Positions 12,101 through 25,417 of a DNA stretch of 64,000 nt are shown here, piece after piece. Positions within the stretch are counted from its first letter, which is position 1. Each line of letters opens with the position of its first letter. Source of the stretch: Varroa destructor (lineage: Eukaryota; Arthropoda; Arachnida; Mesostigmata; Varroidae); the NCBI RefSeq assembly GCF_002443255.2, contig NW_019211456.1, forward strand, positions 44,260,074 through 44,324,073. The letters run 5' to 3'. Below the pieces are notes generated by a model. It was not told where the DNA came from. It made no database searches and saw only the letters and a list, made by a program, of their open reading frames with translations. Position numbers and translations under genes: made by a program.

Positions 12101-15090
12101 ATAAGGTCTGGCTATCTGTGTTTCTGCCCAGCATGAGTTACCTATTATTTAGGTTTTTTTTTTCCTCCTATTTACTATATTTCTACTTTTGTTTCTGTCA
12201 TTGTGCGTTGTTTGTGCTGTTGTTTTAATTCAGTTCCGGCGGCGAGGGACGATTTGTGAGTTTGAGCGATTCTCGTTGTGCCGACTATGGATGAGGAGGA
12301 TCAACGACCCTTCGTCTTTTGTGCTTTAGCCACCTTTAACTTCAGTTCTCGCTCGTCGCCCTTTTCGTCTCGCCGTAGCCGCAGCGATCTTTATGTTACT
12401 ATAGCTGCCTATGGCGTATTCGGTGTCTACTGCCACTTCTGCCGACGCCGTTGCAGTCGCTGCTGTTCTGCTTCAGTCAGAAGCTATTACGTTCGCGTCG
12501 GTCAGATTGTTATTATGCTGTTCATTCAGGGTTCCTATTTACGTTCACGGCCTCTAGCCATTCTGTGATGCCAGACACCAATAACGATGTCTGCCATGTA
12601 ACAGCGTTAATAACCACGACGGTAACAACATTGGCCAGTGACAGTCTCGGCCAATACGAACACTGTTATTGGCTAGTTACCTAAAGCAGCCACTGTACAA
12701 GGGCCAGAAACAGATGAATTTACGTTTATTCCCCGCCATCCTTACTACTAGATATAAACCTTCTCGAACTGCTATCGTTGCGCGATGCAAAAAAAAACTT
12801 GTTGTGGGCGTTTGTGTGCCAATATCGCCCGCTACGGTAACGACCGCGGTAATATTTGCGGGATATCTTTTTCTATCTGGTTCGTGACTACATCACAACT
12901 ATAACTACCTAAACAGAAGCACCGGTAACAGCCACGAAAGAGTACAAAAGTCAGAAGCTCGACATTTTACGAGTCACGGAGAGATTAAATGGTGTGGCAC
13001 AGCGTCCAATATCAGTTTACTCGTTTCGCTTATCTATGATTGCGATGGCTGCTTTCAGCGGGGGGTGCTTGCAGTAGAAGGACAGTTGCTTTTTTCACGA
13101 GTGCCAGTGGGTCTAAACATTGTCTTAAACGTTGATGGCCGGATAAACTAAGCCAAATGTTTTCCATTGCCATATTCAGTTCTGTCTCTCCCGCTTAACT
13201 TTGGAAAGCTTTACATTTAGCTTTCGTCTATTATTGTTACTATTCAGTTTAGTAATTTATGTATACAAGTAGCGAGGTATCTTATCATATGCAATCTTGA
13301 TGTATCACCTCTGGATTTTTTCCTTCTGAACAGAAACGTCATATAACGTCACGAAACTTTGCGCCCAGTATAGCCAAGTAAATCCCAAAATAGAGTCAGC
13401 TATAGCTGTCGCTATGAAGTTACAACGATCAATTCCTACAAAACGTTGCCTTTGCGCAAGCTTATGCTTGCCGCATGAGTTGAAAACTTTTAGCGCTGAA
13501 AGTAAGAATATTGCTAATAGTAACAACTATCCTGATGACGGGGTACATTGATAACGCCTAGATGAAACTAAATTTCTAACATATGAAGACCATGAAGACA
13601 GATCCAAGTGCTGCTGCTGCCAGAGTCATACCGCCTGTCTCTTCGAACAAAAGGCGCCAGCGGCATTGATACGTTTCGGGTAGCTGACAACGAGAAGGAG
13701 GCGACAAGATGGGCGGGGGACACGCAGCGCAAGTTAAAGTAGGCGATTTTTAACCGCAAGCCGAACGAATACAAATGAACCGCTTTGAGGAACACAAATC
13801 AGAAACGCTGTCATCGGCTGGTACCGGTGATCGGGTCGAATGGGAGATTGAGATCTGTTGCAGCTTTAAGCTGTTTCTCACAGTGAACATTCATTGGTGT
13901 CTCTGCTAAGACGCCAGTCGTGCAGGTGCACGACCGCAGTAACACCGTCAACGAAACCACTAACGGTCGCGTCTTGAAGGCACGTTATAGGAGAGAATGC
14001 TTCCTCATTTCTATTAATATTTTCCACATCAGATGCAGTCAGTTTCCGGCTACGTGTAACAGATGCTGCAAGGAAGCTGTGTTCGGAGCGTACCTTTTCG
14101 CGATCAGTTGTTAGGGGACCAGTCGGCAACGCTATATGCATAGATAAAAAAAAAAACATATTCTGCACAATGCGTGTACGCCTCTATTGAGTTCTCGTTC
14201 GATACGGCACAGGTATGTCCATACATCTGTACGTGTAGATTTACGTACTTTCCACTAGCAGACGTTATGATTACACGATCAGTTAGTCATACGCAGCGGC
14301 ACTGTTGTTAGTAATCATTGTTGTGCTTTCGTTGTCGTATGCAGCGTATTTACGTCCATTGTAACTTCTTAGTTAAGAACATTTCCGCTATAAGGCTCAT
14401 TAGCGTATAATAGAGTTCATATTCAGATAAACGCAGTGGAGCTTCTCAGTTTTAGGTGGTTTATTAAAATGCTGAATGTTGACTGTAACGTTTGCTACCT
14501 AGATAAACTTGTGATTTGGAACTTTACCTTTAATAGATCCTAAGTAATGTATTTATCGCGCGCGCACTACTAAGTTTCCCAGGCGGTTTTGTTATAGGCA
14601 AAAGATTATCAACAGTCGATATATAGTATGAAAAAAAAAGAGACGTAGGCCTTCGACTGGGAAATTAATACTCCACAGCTATAGGATATGAACGAATGTA
14701 TTTTTCTACTGTTACAAGTACTTATGGCTTATACCCAGCACAATGGGATGGCATCAGAGGAGCGGCATCCCAGAGCCATCAATGGTAATTATTGCCTCAC
14801 CTGTCTTCAAACCCGGTGCTAGTGTGGCACCCGCAATCGAGTTAGAACGCTCTCATTGATAACTGAGCGCCCATAAATGTATATTTCGAGTTATCAGTTT
14901 ATAACCCGTAAATTAATGAATATTCTCTATTCACAATTGCTCTGCGTCGCTCGAAGTGACGTAGCTTTATGTTTCGCTATCGAAAAATTGTCTCGATCCG
15001 CTTGTGGGGCCCCTGTTGCCCGACAGATTTGGTTCTGCTGCTATTGCTCTAGCGGAGATTGATTCAACACATACAACGCGGGCACGCCGC
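9130..15090. other. Mostly gene-free, with GC-richer islands
   Basis: Islands at about 10.9-11.3, 11.85-12.9 and 13.6-14.1 kb hold frames of 60-134 codons on both strands. In the 12.3-12.5 kb island the two strands are equally convincing (MDEEDQRPF... plus; a 48-codon Ala-rich frame minus). None has a pair of good splice sites, so I leave them uncalled. A-runs occur at about 10799-10807, 14149 and 14631. Confidence 0.45.
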
Positions 15091-15153
15091 TCTTAGCGCA
15101 CCTCTATTCCAATAATGATAATATTAGTCGCTTCGTGGGAAAATAGGAAAGCC

Positions 15154-15180
15154 TCAGGGTGGCAAAACAACGAATCGGCT
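15154..15180. repeat. Copy 1 of a 27-bp dispersed repeat
   Basis: Begins TCAGGGTGGCA and ends AATCGGCT. It matches 52062-52088 in the same orientation at 24 of 27 positions; all three differences are transitions. It lies inside a 43-codon plus-strand frame (15097-15228) that follows a CTCTTAG, which could be coding or mobile-element-derived. Confidence 0.6.
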
Positions 15181-15966
15181 GAGGGGGTGACTGCAGCGTC
15201 CGCTTCGACTATCACCGAAGCAGCTTGACATCGAAGCATCTATCGCGACTCTCATCAACGAACGAGCATCTGGGTAGGAATTATATGGGACGGGAGCGAT
15301 GCGCGCACATCTGTCCACTGCAGTGGCTGTGCTTGTAAAACAGGTATTTCGAAGGACTGGGATTCTCTCTGGGTTTTTTTTTTTTCGGAGTTGTTGTCCG
15401 ATTTCTATATATAGATTAGACTAAAACTTTTAAGGTGAAAGCGTAGAAGGTACGTGCCAACCTAGATAAAGGCAGTTTTAGTTGGCCTGCAGATAGATTT
15501 TCAAGTCAGGAGGTTACATAAATCTGAAGTCTTCTCAGGTATATCGTGTCTTTATTAGTCGCTCAGTCATGAATCCCTAGCGGGCGCTAAATCGGAAGTG
15601 CAGCACATTTACATTAAAAGTTAATTCTATATAGTTAAATTGAATGTCAACGCCTACGAAGTTCCTTGTTGTGGCAAACGTCGTTAGACGCGTGGAATAA
15701 TAACGTGGGGCACGCAAGAGGTGACGGTAGAAATCGTGAACAATTGCGCGATGTCTTTCGACCTCAAAATGCATAGGAGTTTCAATGCATGTTTATATGT
15801 AAATCGTTAAATCGATAGCCATTAAATCTCTACCACAACAAAAGTTCAATGTGTGTCTCAGTGGATGATATCACAATGGTCAACGAAGCTATTTAATAGC
15901 CGCAAGTGTTACTGATATTGATACCCGCGGCCCCATCACCAAAATCATTTAATTCGATGAAAAAAA

Positions 15967-15993
15967 ACACACACACACACACACACACACACA
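15967..15993. repeat. (AC)n microsatellite
   Basis: About 13 uninterrupted AC units following an A-run. Confidence 0.97.
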
Positions 15994-16164
15994 AGTAATA
16001 ACAACAATAATAATAAGTGCGAAAACATACTACAAAAAAAAAATAGACGGATGTTCAGTGCTTCTAATCTTGTATGCGGCATGTCATTGCCCATAGCAAC
16101 GCAGAAAGTGAAAGTATTTAGAACAGCTTATATGATGTATTCGCACCTAGTGATTTTACCGGGG

Positions 16165-16205
16165 CTTCGTACGAGCGCCTACATACACAGGCGCTTGTAC
16201 AGAAG
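16165..16205. repeat. Hairpin, about 16-bp arms with 8-nt loop
   Basis: The arms 16165-16180 and 16189-16205 pair with one mismatch and one single-base bulge around an ACATACAC loop. GC-rich stem. It could fold as RNA or DNA; there is no sign that it is a terminator. Confidence 0.75.
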
Positions 16206-16898
16206 GCTTGTAAGGCGAAGTAGCATTCTTGTTTAATAGGTTTTCGCGGAGAAAACAGGCCTCGACGGCTGTCATGCTCGATTTAGAGTTCAGATGAAAA
16301 CAATACGGAGCGTAGCGGCGGTTCAACTAGCCACTATTTACTGGCGTTTCTGACTGATGAGCACAGACCATTATGATCACCGCGGTAGTGATGATCGTCT
16401 GGCTAACTTACAGAAAGCAAGATGTTACCTAAACAATAAGGATAAAATCACCAGCAGCGGCACTATATGCGAAAATCGATATGGTGACAGGAAATGTTGC
16501 TACAATTCAACCTTGCCTTGACCATCGCGCATGTGTCGATACACTGGGGTGATGATTATTAGGCCAGCTCGTGGAAAACGCGCCTAGATCGAAATTTTGG
16601 CCTCAATTCACGTACAGCCTATTGAATAGTAGGCCTTTGCTTTTGTGTACAAATTTCGCACGAAGAAAATACTAGAAAAAGGCCACTGTCGAGGTTAATT
16701 TCACCCCAGAGTGTGCTACACTCCAAATGTTCAAGTATATAATCAAATATTCCAAAAAATTATCTAAATTTCATAATTAGTAGTCGTTAGAAGCATATGT
16801 ATTTTGAGCAATTTGTATAACGTTTCATAAGAAATCTTATCGAGGACCCCGCACATAAAATAAGGTAGTACTTCGTTTCGAAAGGCGAATACAATAAT

Positions 16899-18461
16899 AT
16901 GGATGTGCTCCCGAAACGTCTTCAAATCCCTAAACGCATCGCTGCCCGTAAGGGCAAGGTCATTATAAATAGGTAAGTTTTGCTATATGGACAAGCAATC
17001 CAAGCTCTCTATGAGTATTGAAACGTCTAGCCTTATCAGGGAACAGATGTGAGAAACGTGAGAAAATGCGATCAGGTTTGTATTGAATGTTACAGGCTTT
17101 GGCCTTCTCGCCACGCTACAAAGTTGCATTTACATTGCAACCGAGAGGCTAGGCCCATTCAAATTTTAAGCGCCAAAAAATCAAATCTATGGCGTAAGAA
17201 CAAACAGAATCTGTTTGGTGCTTCAAACAGACCTGAATATGATGTCAACGATGGTGATCCTCGTACGTTTTTCTATACGTATTTGTTCTATAATATTTGT
17301 TCATGAGTAGCCGATGCAAGTTTTCTTGAAATGTAGTTCGTTTGATCTGTTCGCCATATGTAACAGATCATCTTCTATTGATGAATATTATTGATTGTCT
17401 TCACCGTCTCAATTGACAAATCATATCTTGGATAGAGTAAAGGGAAATTAGATCCGAAGTGACTCCTTCTCTGATGAACGAATGAGTTGATCAAAATCAA
17501 TAGAGTATACGCATAATAAACTAAGAGTTATTCATTACCATTTAATAGTAATGGTAGATCTATATCCCGATATCTACCGTCATGAGAAGCCATCCATTTG
17601 CCCCTTGTGTATGTTACTTAAGCAAGCAGGGTTAACCGTATTCCCAGCACTTTCACTTTGAATCATTCAATCAATCAATCAATCAATCAATCAACGGTTT
17701 AATTCATTTGAAATTGGGTAGAAATCTACAGCTATGACATTGACAAGATGTAGGTTGAGCGGCTATTATTTGTTCTTTTTTTTTTCCTTATAAAGAATAG
17801 GAGCTGAATTGTAGCTGGTAACTCTATGAAGACGTATTCATATTGCTAAGCCTAATATTGCAATGATAAGCGTCCTTCAAAGGGATCAATGTTTCAACAG
17901 TTAACAACGGAGGTTCATTCATCTGTCATCAAGGGGCTCGAGACAATCTTTAGGGAAGCCCGAGTAATAACTGCCAACGGCAGTAGCGATTTTCAAAAAA
18001 TGGGCTCAAACCGGACCAGGTTTTTAACCATACTATAGGTCGGCTTGAGGGGCGCAAATGGAACTTAAACGCTCGGCCACTTCTTTCGCAGTCGGCATTT
18101 GCAACGATCGCAAAATAACCTTGCACGTATTTTACACAGGCCTTCTCAGTTTATGATAAAACATCTGTAGTCAGCGGTTGCACTTTGTATGTTGCTGTTT
18201 TGACTTTTCTTCTATCTAGGTATCGCAAGCTTAAAACCGCGTTATGCTTCATTCTTCTTGCACAATATTCCTTCAGAGCCGTTTGGCTTCGAAGCTGCAT
18301 TGTACAACAGATTGCGTCGACTAAATCATTATGACATGAAGTCTCATTTCACCATGACAGTCGGTAATTTCAAAGAATGGAAGCAATTAATTCAGGCCGC
18401 GTCCAAGGGCCCCAAGTTAACGGAAAAAAACAATAGCAGACGAAAACGAACACTGAAATGA
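16899..18461 (+). CDS. Candidate three-exon basic protein gene, unknown
   Basis: Exon 1 (16899-16972) reads MDVLPKRLQIPKRIAARKGK and ends two bases into a codon at a strong donor, GTAAGTTTT. Exon 2 (17096-17262, after TGTTACAG) reads LWPSRHATKLHLHC... and ends one base into a codon at GTACGT. Exon 3 (18277-18461, after ATTCCTTCAG) reads PFGFEAALYNRLRRLNHYD..., has a Lys/Arg-rich tail and ends in TGA. All phases agree. The joined product is 141 residues, strongly basic at both ends, which would suit a nucleic-acid-binding or nucleolar role, but I recognise no family. An alternative exon 2 acceptor at 17074 gives a different frame that ends quickly in TAA, so the middle exon is the weakest part. 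Confidence 0.33.
17667..17694. repeat. (TCAA)7 microsatellite
   Basis: Seven perfect TCAA units, inside the large candidate intron of the 16.9-18.5 kb model. Confidence 0.97.
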
Positions 18462-21260
18462 ATAGCCAATCTTAATGAGTTGTTGTTAAAGTAATCGTGA
18501 GTTACCAGAGTATCTTCGCATGACCCAAAGATAGCTAGTTAGCTATGCTATGGCAAACAGAAGGTCGTCCATTTTGACTGCGAATCCTTTGAAAAAAAAC
18601 TCTGCGCATCTTTTCCATTTGGAAATCAAATTTTTCTGGGACGCTGCGTAAATTAAACGCCATAATATTGAAATACATTATTGCCGGGTTTGTCCAGCTT
18701 ACCAAAAATCTGTAGCCCTAAAGTTGCTCAAAATGTCTAATAATTTGTATATTATGATGTAATACCAACAAATGATTGTAAGCAACGGCAATAGACTTGT
18801 TCAGAATTAGCTATGTACAAATCACGGCCAGCTAACTTCATTTCGATATACAGACGAGAGGACCAACCGGAATGTAACTCGAATCAGTCAGTCAGTCAGC
18901 GTTATGAGCAAGTGCTATACCTAAACAAGTCGCCCGATAATCGCCGGTAAGATCCATTGCTATAACTTAAAGCTTCAGGGAATAATTTCGAAAAACCTTG
19001 TTTCATATGGAATTTCATTCGATGTGAGAAATATTCAAAACCGTTTGTACGACGAAAGCGCACCTGCTCACAACTTGGGAAGGTGCGCAATACGTGTCGA
19101 CAAATTCGGATTAGTCAGATGCCGTGCGTAAGACCACCTAAGTAGAGTGTTTAAACGTTCTTGACTGATTTTTTTTTTACTTATAGTCTCTGATTCGTCG
19201 ACTGTCGTAAAGTGATGCATTGTTTTTCTTTAGGCCTCACTCTGAACTTGCTGTCAAGTAAGCCGTTTCCTGCAACATGTACCTTTAAATTTTCGCTCAG
19301 CTGGCGCCAGAAATTGGCACCTTCCCAAGGGTTAAAGGTGGCAAATATCTGACCCAGGCCCGCAAAGTATTTAAATAAACACTCATAATGATTACTCGAA
19401 ATGAGATGACAATATATTTCGGGATGCCATCGCTGATATTGCCAGTATCAAGTAGCGAAACGCAGCGCCAATGGCTACAGGTCTGCGGATTTCTTAACCC
19501 GACCTCAGAGGTCGTTGCCGCGCGTCGTTGTCATCATCATTATCGGCTTGCACTCCAGTACAGTTTTATCTTGGGGCTCGGATTTTAAAGTTTAATGCCT
19601 TTGGAAAAGACAAATTATTCTAGCGGCGGTAGCCGAGAAAGGCGCAGCTGGCTGGTGGCTGGCTATGCCCCCTTTACTGTGTCGCTACACGGCTGTCGCA
19701 CACATCCACCGATATCGTCATATACTGAGTCTATTGTCACGAACCCGCGGAACTGGGCAGGTTGTGAAAACGAGAGCAAACAACCTGGGGGAAGTATCTG
19801 GGGAGCAGGACGTAAACGGTGCAACGCAAAAGCTTCACGCGAATTACCACCACCGTCACCATAAAAACCATCTGAATTGCCAGTGAACACCGTATGCGCA
19901 TCCCGTTGTCAACGTGGCCATTGGATCAGATCGTGGCTTTCTGAACTCAATGCGGATCCTCTTCGTTGGAGCCATCGTCTTTGAGCTGCGCTTCGTTTTC
20001 GCTTGGTATACGCATGGTACGTGTGCGCGAGCTAACGCGATCTATGCGATCGACAAAGCGCGTCGTCGACCATCGACGCAAAAAGGTCTGTCAGTGCATA
20101 GTCTGTTGGACTTCTTCTTTCTTAGCGGTCGCTAAAAATTAGCGATCAAAGGAAGTTATGGAAAAATACAGAAAAAGAAAAGTCATCAGGATCGCGTTTT
20201 CTGCGACGACATCAACAATTTCGATGAGCTGGATGACGATGATGGTTCAAACTGAGCTTTCTTCTGTTTTCTTTTGAATGAGTATGTGTCTGTGTGTGGA
20301 GATGTCGTTACGTTGGACTCAAAATATGAGTTGGAGTAGAAAAAAACCGCAAGATATTACCGCATCAAAGAAAAATAAATTGGCAGACAGAAATTTGAAG
20401 AAGGGCAAGCATGACGAAAACCCAATGGAGAATGCGGAGCGAGTTTTGGCTTTGACAATTTTAGCTTGAAAAGTGCCGCCGCGCACTTCTGTGTGTGTAT
20501 GTAGCTAGACTTTAAAATATAGCGGTTTGTTTGTTTGTTTGTCTTTGTATTGCTGTAATGACGCTATTCGTCAGCCGATAAGTGGCTAAGCATGGGTCTT
20601 CATGAAGTACAATTTGGTCATATGCATTTACGAATTTTGCTCGAAATCGCTTACCACTTAGATTAGCTACCACGTTTTAGGAAACAGTGAATAGAAGTTA
20701 TAAGGTGGGAAGTTAGACACCGGAGCCGTGTCAGAGTTAGGTACGGTAGGTATGGACTAATGAGATTGTAGTTGAAGACGTATAATTTTTTAGTCAATCT
20801 ATGTAGAGGATGTTCGAACCGCAAGGGCCAACGTTCTTCTTAACTTCACAATGCTGCCCGACTGTTTTGACGCCGTAACGTATGACACCATAGAAAAACA
20901 TACACTCAATTACACCTTTCGTATATCGTCTTTATCGTGTAGTTTTCCCGTTTCATATTGTCACATACTGTATTATACATGAACTTTAACACGCATTTTA
21001 TTTAAAAGCATACGTATGTCTGGGTCGTTGTAACGTAATTTAATCGAAATTTCGAAGAACTTCTTCTTAAGTTACTTATTTAATTGGCTAGGAGAAATGA
21101 TTCAATACTCAATTATCGGAAACTCTGTGGAGTTTGTTGTATCTAGATGCTCGTTGCTGAATGACGCTGTTAGAAGCCAGTCGTCCGCAAAAGTGACCAT
21201 GTATGTAGCAGCTGTGATGAGCTAATATGGCTCATCTCTTGTTCAATTGTAACCGAAACT
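18462..21260. other. GC-richer island and flanks, no confident gene
   Basis: A GC-richer zone at about 19.3-20.3 kb could be a promoter or first-exon region. Both strands hold 60-90 codon frames. A possible first exon at 19950-20016 reads MRILFVGAIVFELRFVF (signal-peptide-like) and ends at GTACGTG. A (CAGT)n tract lies near 18885-18899 and (GTTT)n at 20525-20542. A TCGCTAA/TTAGCGA hairpin follows at about 20127-20143. Confidence 0.35.
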
Positions 21261-21264
21261 TCAG

Positions 21265-21499
21265 TCAGACCACGTAAATTTCGCTTTTCATCGACTGACA
21301 GGCTGAAAGGGGAGAGAAATTGAGGTGAATGGGGAACCATATCGTGACTCGGTAGATATTATCATCGCCACACTCACGTTGGCCCGGAAATGACCCACAT
21401 ACATTGTTTGCATTTGAATTACTCCCCGAGCATCGTACCGGCGTGCTACTCATATGGGGCCGTGCGTAGGCCGATGAAGTCAAGCCAATCAGGAAGGTT
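21265..21499 (-). CDS. Candidate 3' end of a minus-strand gene, 75-nt intron
   Basis: On the minus strand, exon 21499-21378 follows a TGTCTCCTAG acceptor. It reads TFLIGLTSSAYARPH... and then a Ser/Asn/Cys-rich part, and ends one base into a codon at GTGAGTGTG. The intron 21377-21303 is 75 nt and ends in a very good acceptor (TCTCTCCCCTTTCAG). The last exon 21302-21265 completes the codon (Pro) and reads CQSMKSEIYVV to TGA. Both sites are strong and the intron length is typical for invertebrates. A second frame of the first exon (NLPDWLDFIGLRTAPYE, then TAG at 21448-21446) is a competitor. No domain is recognised and upstream exons were not located. Confidence 0.33.
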
Positions 21500-22537
21500 C
21501 TAGGAGACAACTACTTAATGAAGGAAGGCTTTCAACTAATTACATCTAAGTAGGTGGTAACAACCCTATGAAATCATACAGTGAAATTTTCACAGAAGAC
21601 CCTTAAAGGTAATATATAACTGATGAAAATTGCCATTACCGCTATCTGCTTCAAGTGTCATTAAATTGAGTAAATCCTCGTTCTGGCGTACGACCTGCAT
21701 TGTACGACCCAACAGTTGTTGTTCTCTATTCATTCAGAGAAATTTGCTAAATTTACATATATAAAGACAAACACTAAAATTCAGAAAAAAAAAAAAAGGT
21801 AATTTTTTTAATTTTCTTCGTTTCGGCGCTGCCTCAGAATACTGCTTGCGTCTATTTTATCTAATTTTAGTTAGGTAAACTGGCACGGTCGGAGCGGCGC
21901 CTAAATAATTTCTCCCCGAAGCTGTTTTATCTCTCATGTTTCGACTTACGCTAGATACATATGCTTGATACAACAAAACAGTACATCAGCCTATAACAGA
22001 TACTTCGATGACCACTAAACTGATAGTCTTACAGGATTTCAGGGGTTTCTTACCGGATTTTTTCAGAAGTTGTACTTAGTCTATCAATAAGAAGTCAACT
22101 AGTTCCTGCCACGTTTCATCTGGCTCCCATTTTAAAAAGGGTCTCAGAAATATGTACATCTCGCAACCTTCCATCATCGACGCGCGTTCAGCTTTAGCGG
22201 CTAGTGGTTTTAGCATGATGAAGAATGGAGGCAAGATTCGCTTTGTATCTCCCAGACAAACACGCCCACCGAAACTCCTTATCAGCTATATAACATTTTC
22301 ATAGTTCATCGAGTTGGCTTGGTCAAGACTGTCATTAGGAACTGGCGCTTTATTTCAGTTAGCTAGAACGGCAGATGATTGGATGAGTTCTTAGGGTAAA
22401 CAGCAGATGTCTCAAAACAGGCCAAGGAAGGCTACCTCTAAGCTAAAAAATAGAAGCCTTCAGGGGCAAAGCCCGACATAAATTTAACCATTGTAATAGT
22501 TTTACAATCTCAAGATATGTTAATTATTAGATCAATA

Positions 22538-22568
22538 TTATTATGTTACACATGTTATTATGTTACAC
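22538..22568. repeat. Short tandem duplication of TTATTATGTTACAC
   Basis: Two copies of the 14-mer separated by ATG. Confidence 0.85.
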
Positions 22569-22793
22569 TTAACTATGTAGAAATATCAGATACTAGGAAT
22601 TGCCGGACCAGTAAACAAATTCAACTCAATTGTTTACCCGGAGAAGATGGCATGCATTTTTAACTTGGTAGAAGTATCTGACGAAACTTTACTATTGCAT
22701 AACCGAATTTTAAAGTTAGTATGATTTTACTATTTCACGTATATTAGGAAAAAGTTTCCCAAAAGGACGACAGAGAATATTATTTCTATCGCT

Positions 22794-22954
22794 CTACCCA
22801 TCAGCTGAAATTATTGTGAGATATTTTACAACAGAAATGAAATACAAATCCTTATGTCTCAATGTATTCGTACCATAACGATTTCCTCCCTGCAGTGCAG
22901 CATTAACTTCTTTCGAATGTGGCAAACAAGTAACTTCTAATTGACTAATAAATG
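22794..22954 (-). CDS. Open frame, possible terminal exon
   Basis: After an ACGCCCCCATTTAG acceptor on the minus strand the frame stays open 52 codons (FISQLEVTCLPHSKEVN..., then LQGGNRYGTNTLRHK) to TAG. There is no partner donor. Supported only by composition and one splice-like site. Confidence 0.18.
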
Positions 22955-23663
22955 CTAAATGGGGGCGTAGACACTCCGTAGAAAAAAACATGGATCCGTA
23001 AAGGCAGTTCTTAGGAATCGGGCGACATGCACTAGTAAAGATGCTCTATATTTGAACGCGCTTTTTTCAGGGCTGAAAAATTATTCGAATCAGAGCATCT
23101 GAGCGCATCCGACTAAAGACGCTCTGCATCGGCCGGCACTTCGTTATGACCATCCGCGCTGTATCTAACTCCTGAAAACCGTAACGCTGAACGGACACGG
23201 CCAGGAACCTAGAATTTCTTCTATAAAAAAATGGTTGCTTCTCTCCATGATGCTAAGCCGAAGAACAACTGAAAGCAGGATTCCTGCATGCAGTGATTTG
23301 ATTTGGACTGCCAGATGTGCTTCAATAGAGAAGAATTACAGTGAAGACGTCAATTGCATTTACGATTATGAGTTTACAGGCCTTAAGAATACATTGATGT
23401 TTCGTCAGGGTTGATTTGTCCTATTCGATATTGGTGTTCTATTTACTCAACTTAATCCACTCAACTTACCAATGGTAGCCGATTTTGAGGGCCAGTCGAT
23501 TCAGCTGATTGCAGCATGGATCCGATTGACTAATAATATTACTGCGAAGACATTGACTTTTTTCGCAACAACTACCTTGCTCCCGTTTCATTAATAATGT
23601 TCAGAGAAAGCGAGTTAACAATTCTTCAAACTGGACAATAAGACCAACTTATAGTTACCTTTG

Positions 23664-23680
23664 ATATATATATATATATA
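23664..23680. repeat. (TA)n microsatellite
   Basis: Uninterrupted AT alternation. Confidence 0.95.
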
Positions 23681-24753
23681 GTTAATCCGACTAGTACAAA
23701 TAATAGCGACGTACCGTACATATGAGCGTCTATCTTCAATTTACCGAGAACGCCTATTTTCTACACACTGACTTGTCTTCGCTTTGCCTGAGCGAACTAG
23801 ACTATTTCTGTGACTATGCACTGGACTAATGAAAGTACAATTATAGAAAAATCTATACCTCTGTCGATACTGATCATCAGTATTTTTTGACTTGTAATGA
23901 ATAAACAATCTATGATCTTCTTTATTTGCTCTACTAGCTACATATTTAATTATGGCTTCTGTACCTATTTGTTATTTTTTTTTTATAGCAAGCTACTATT
24001 AGTAGTAGAAAAAATCTATCCGATGCAGTTGCTGCCGGATCGCCGGAACGGTGTGCTTCTCAAGCGTAAATCAGTTTAAAATACTAGAATCCCGGAGTGT
24101 CAGGCCGTCGGTCCCTTATGTTATACTATTTGCGCCTCGTTTTATGAAAGCTCACCGACTAAATCTCTAGGAACGCGCGTTGGCTGTGTAATTCTATCGT
24201 GAAACTAAGTATATTCTTATCAGTAATGCGGTGAGGAACGTTTGGCAAGCAAATCACATACAGCAATTTAAGCTTCCTTTCTTATGGCAGTATTGTCGAA
24301 CTATCCTTTTGGCCAAAGAGGTTCAAATGTTGTTTCTCAAGAGTCTAAGGGCGCGCGCGCTCGGAGTCACTAAACGCAGCATCGACCGCGGGAGGCTACG
24401 CCCCGAAGATTCCCAGCTCATTGGTCTTGAGAGACGAAAGCCGGCGCACTTACTGCTGCCGCTGGCGTGAGAAAGGTTGTCTCGTGCTTAGTTGGAAACA
24501 CAAAAACTGCTTAGCAAGAAAATTGGTGGACCAGCGATATTGACCGACCTGGTATATGTGGAAAGGAAAACATCTCGACGATGTTGCCCTGACTGAAACA
24601 AAATTGTGATAGTTCTTTACTTAAAGGAGAGGAACCAGCGAGATGCTGGCCTATGCATCAGTAAACATTAGAGCTTTATACGGAGCCCCACATGTCGCGT
24701 GTCTCTCGAAGAATTGCCTATTCTGGGTGTGTGAGCCTATCTGCAATACATAT

Positions 24754-24769
24754 GTCTCTCTCTCTCTTT
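24754..24769. repeat. (TC)n tract
   Basis: Six to seven TC units grading into a pyrimidine-rich run. Confidence 0.85.
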
Positions 24770-25136
24770 CTCTTTTATTTATACATTGTGTTATATTCTG
24801 ACTTACCAAATTTCATAGTAACAATAAAATCTTACCAAGTAACTTGGAAGTTGTCACTTTTTTGGCAGGGGTTTCCTAAACCGTACGCGTTGCGATAATG
24901 CTGGCGGCCAATGTATATGACCATGTTGGACAAATGGCCTCCGACTGACCATCGTTTAAGGTATGTGGCTAATATTAGCTTGAACCATTGCCGAGGACAA
25001 GCAACAGCGATGCTAGGACATATACTTGTCCTTTATTTTTGCCTTTCCGCAGCTATCCCACCAACTTTTCGATCGTTCTGTGTTTTGTTGTGACAAGCTT
25101 GTGACAGGTAAAAATTGTGCGGACACACTTTTTGTA

Positions 25137-25417
25137 TTAGCGACTTCTATCTATAAACTGTTTTGCACTTCGATCCGATGGTTGGCGGATCATTAAGACG
25201 GCAGAGCCACTGGCCAAAGGTGTATGGTAGAGAGATTCGATGACTGTGAATATTATTTTGAAGGAGGGGCACAAAGAGAGGGGGCCGTCATCGGGGGCGA
25301 AAACGGTGGAAGTAACTGGCGGTGTTGACGGACGCTGGCATAAACGGGGCCTATACAAAGCGTTCTGCGCTAAATCGGACGTCGATGCTTTCAATAATAG
25401 ACGGTAGAAGGCAACGA
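25137..25417 (-). CDS. Open frame, possible terminal exon, unknown
   Basis: Minus-strand frame of 92 codons plus TAA. It opens after an acceptor-like site with a branch-point-like CTAAC and a pyrimidine run (ACGTTCCAG). It reads VVAFYRLLLKASTSDLAQNA..., a Pro/Thr-rich middle, then a hydrophobic segment (FKIIFTVIESL) and a charged end (RSAKQFIDRSR). GC-richer than its flanks. No donor or upstream exon is established and no family is recognised. A GTAAGT only 31 nt before the acceptor is too close to be its donor in an animal. Confidence 0.28.

Noticed and set aside
13568..13795. In-frame TGA codons in a plus frame starting MKTMKTDPSAAAARVIPPV, considered as selenoprotein or a variant code
   Set aside because: Two TGAs within a short frame, no SECIS-like structure seen, and other candidate genes use TGA as stop.
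17668..17694. (TCAA)n as a possible CRISPR-like or telomeric repeat
   Set aside because: A simple tetranucleotide microsatellite with no spacers.
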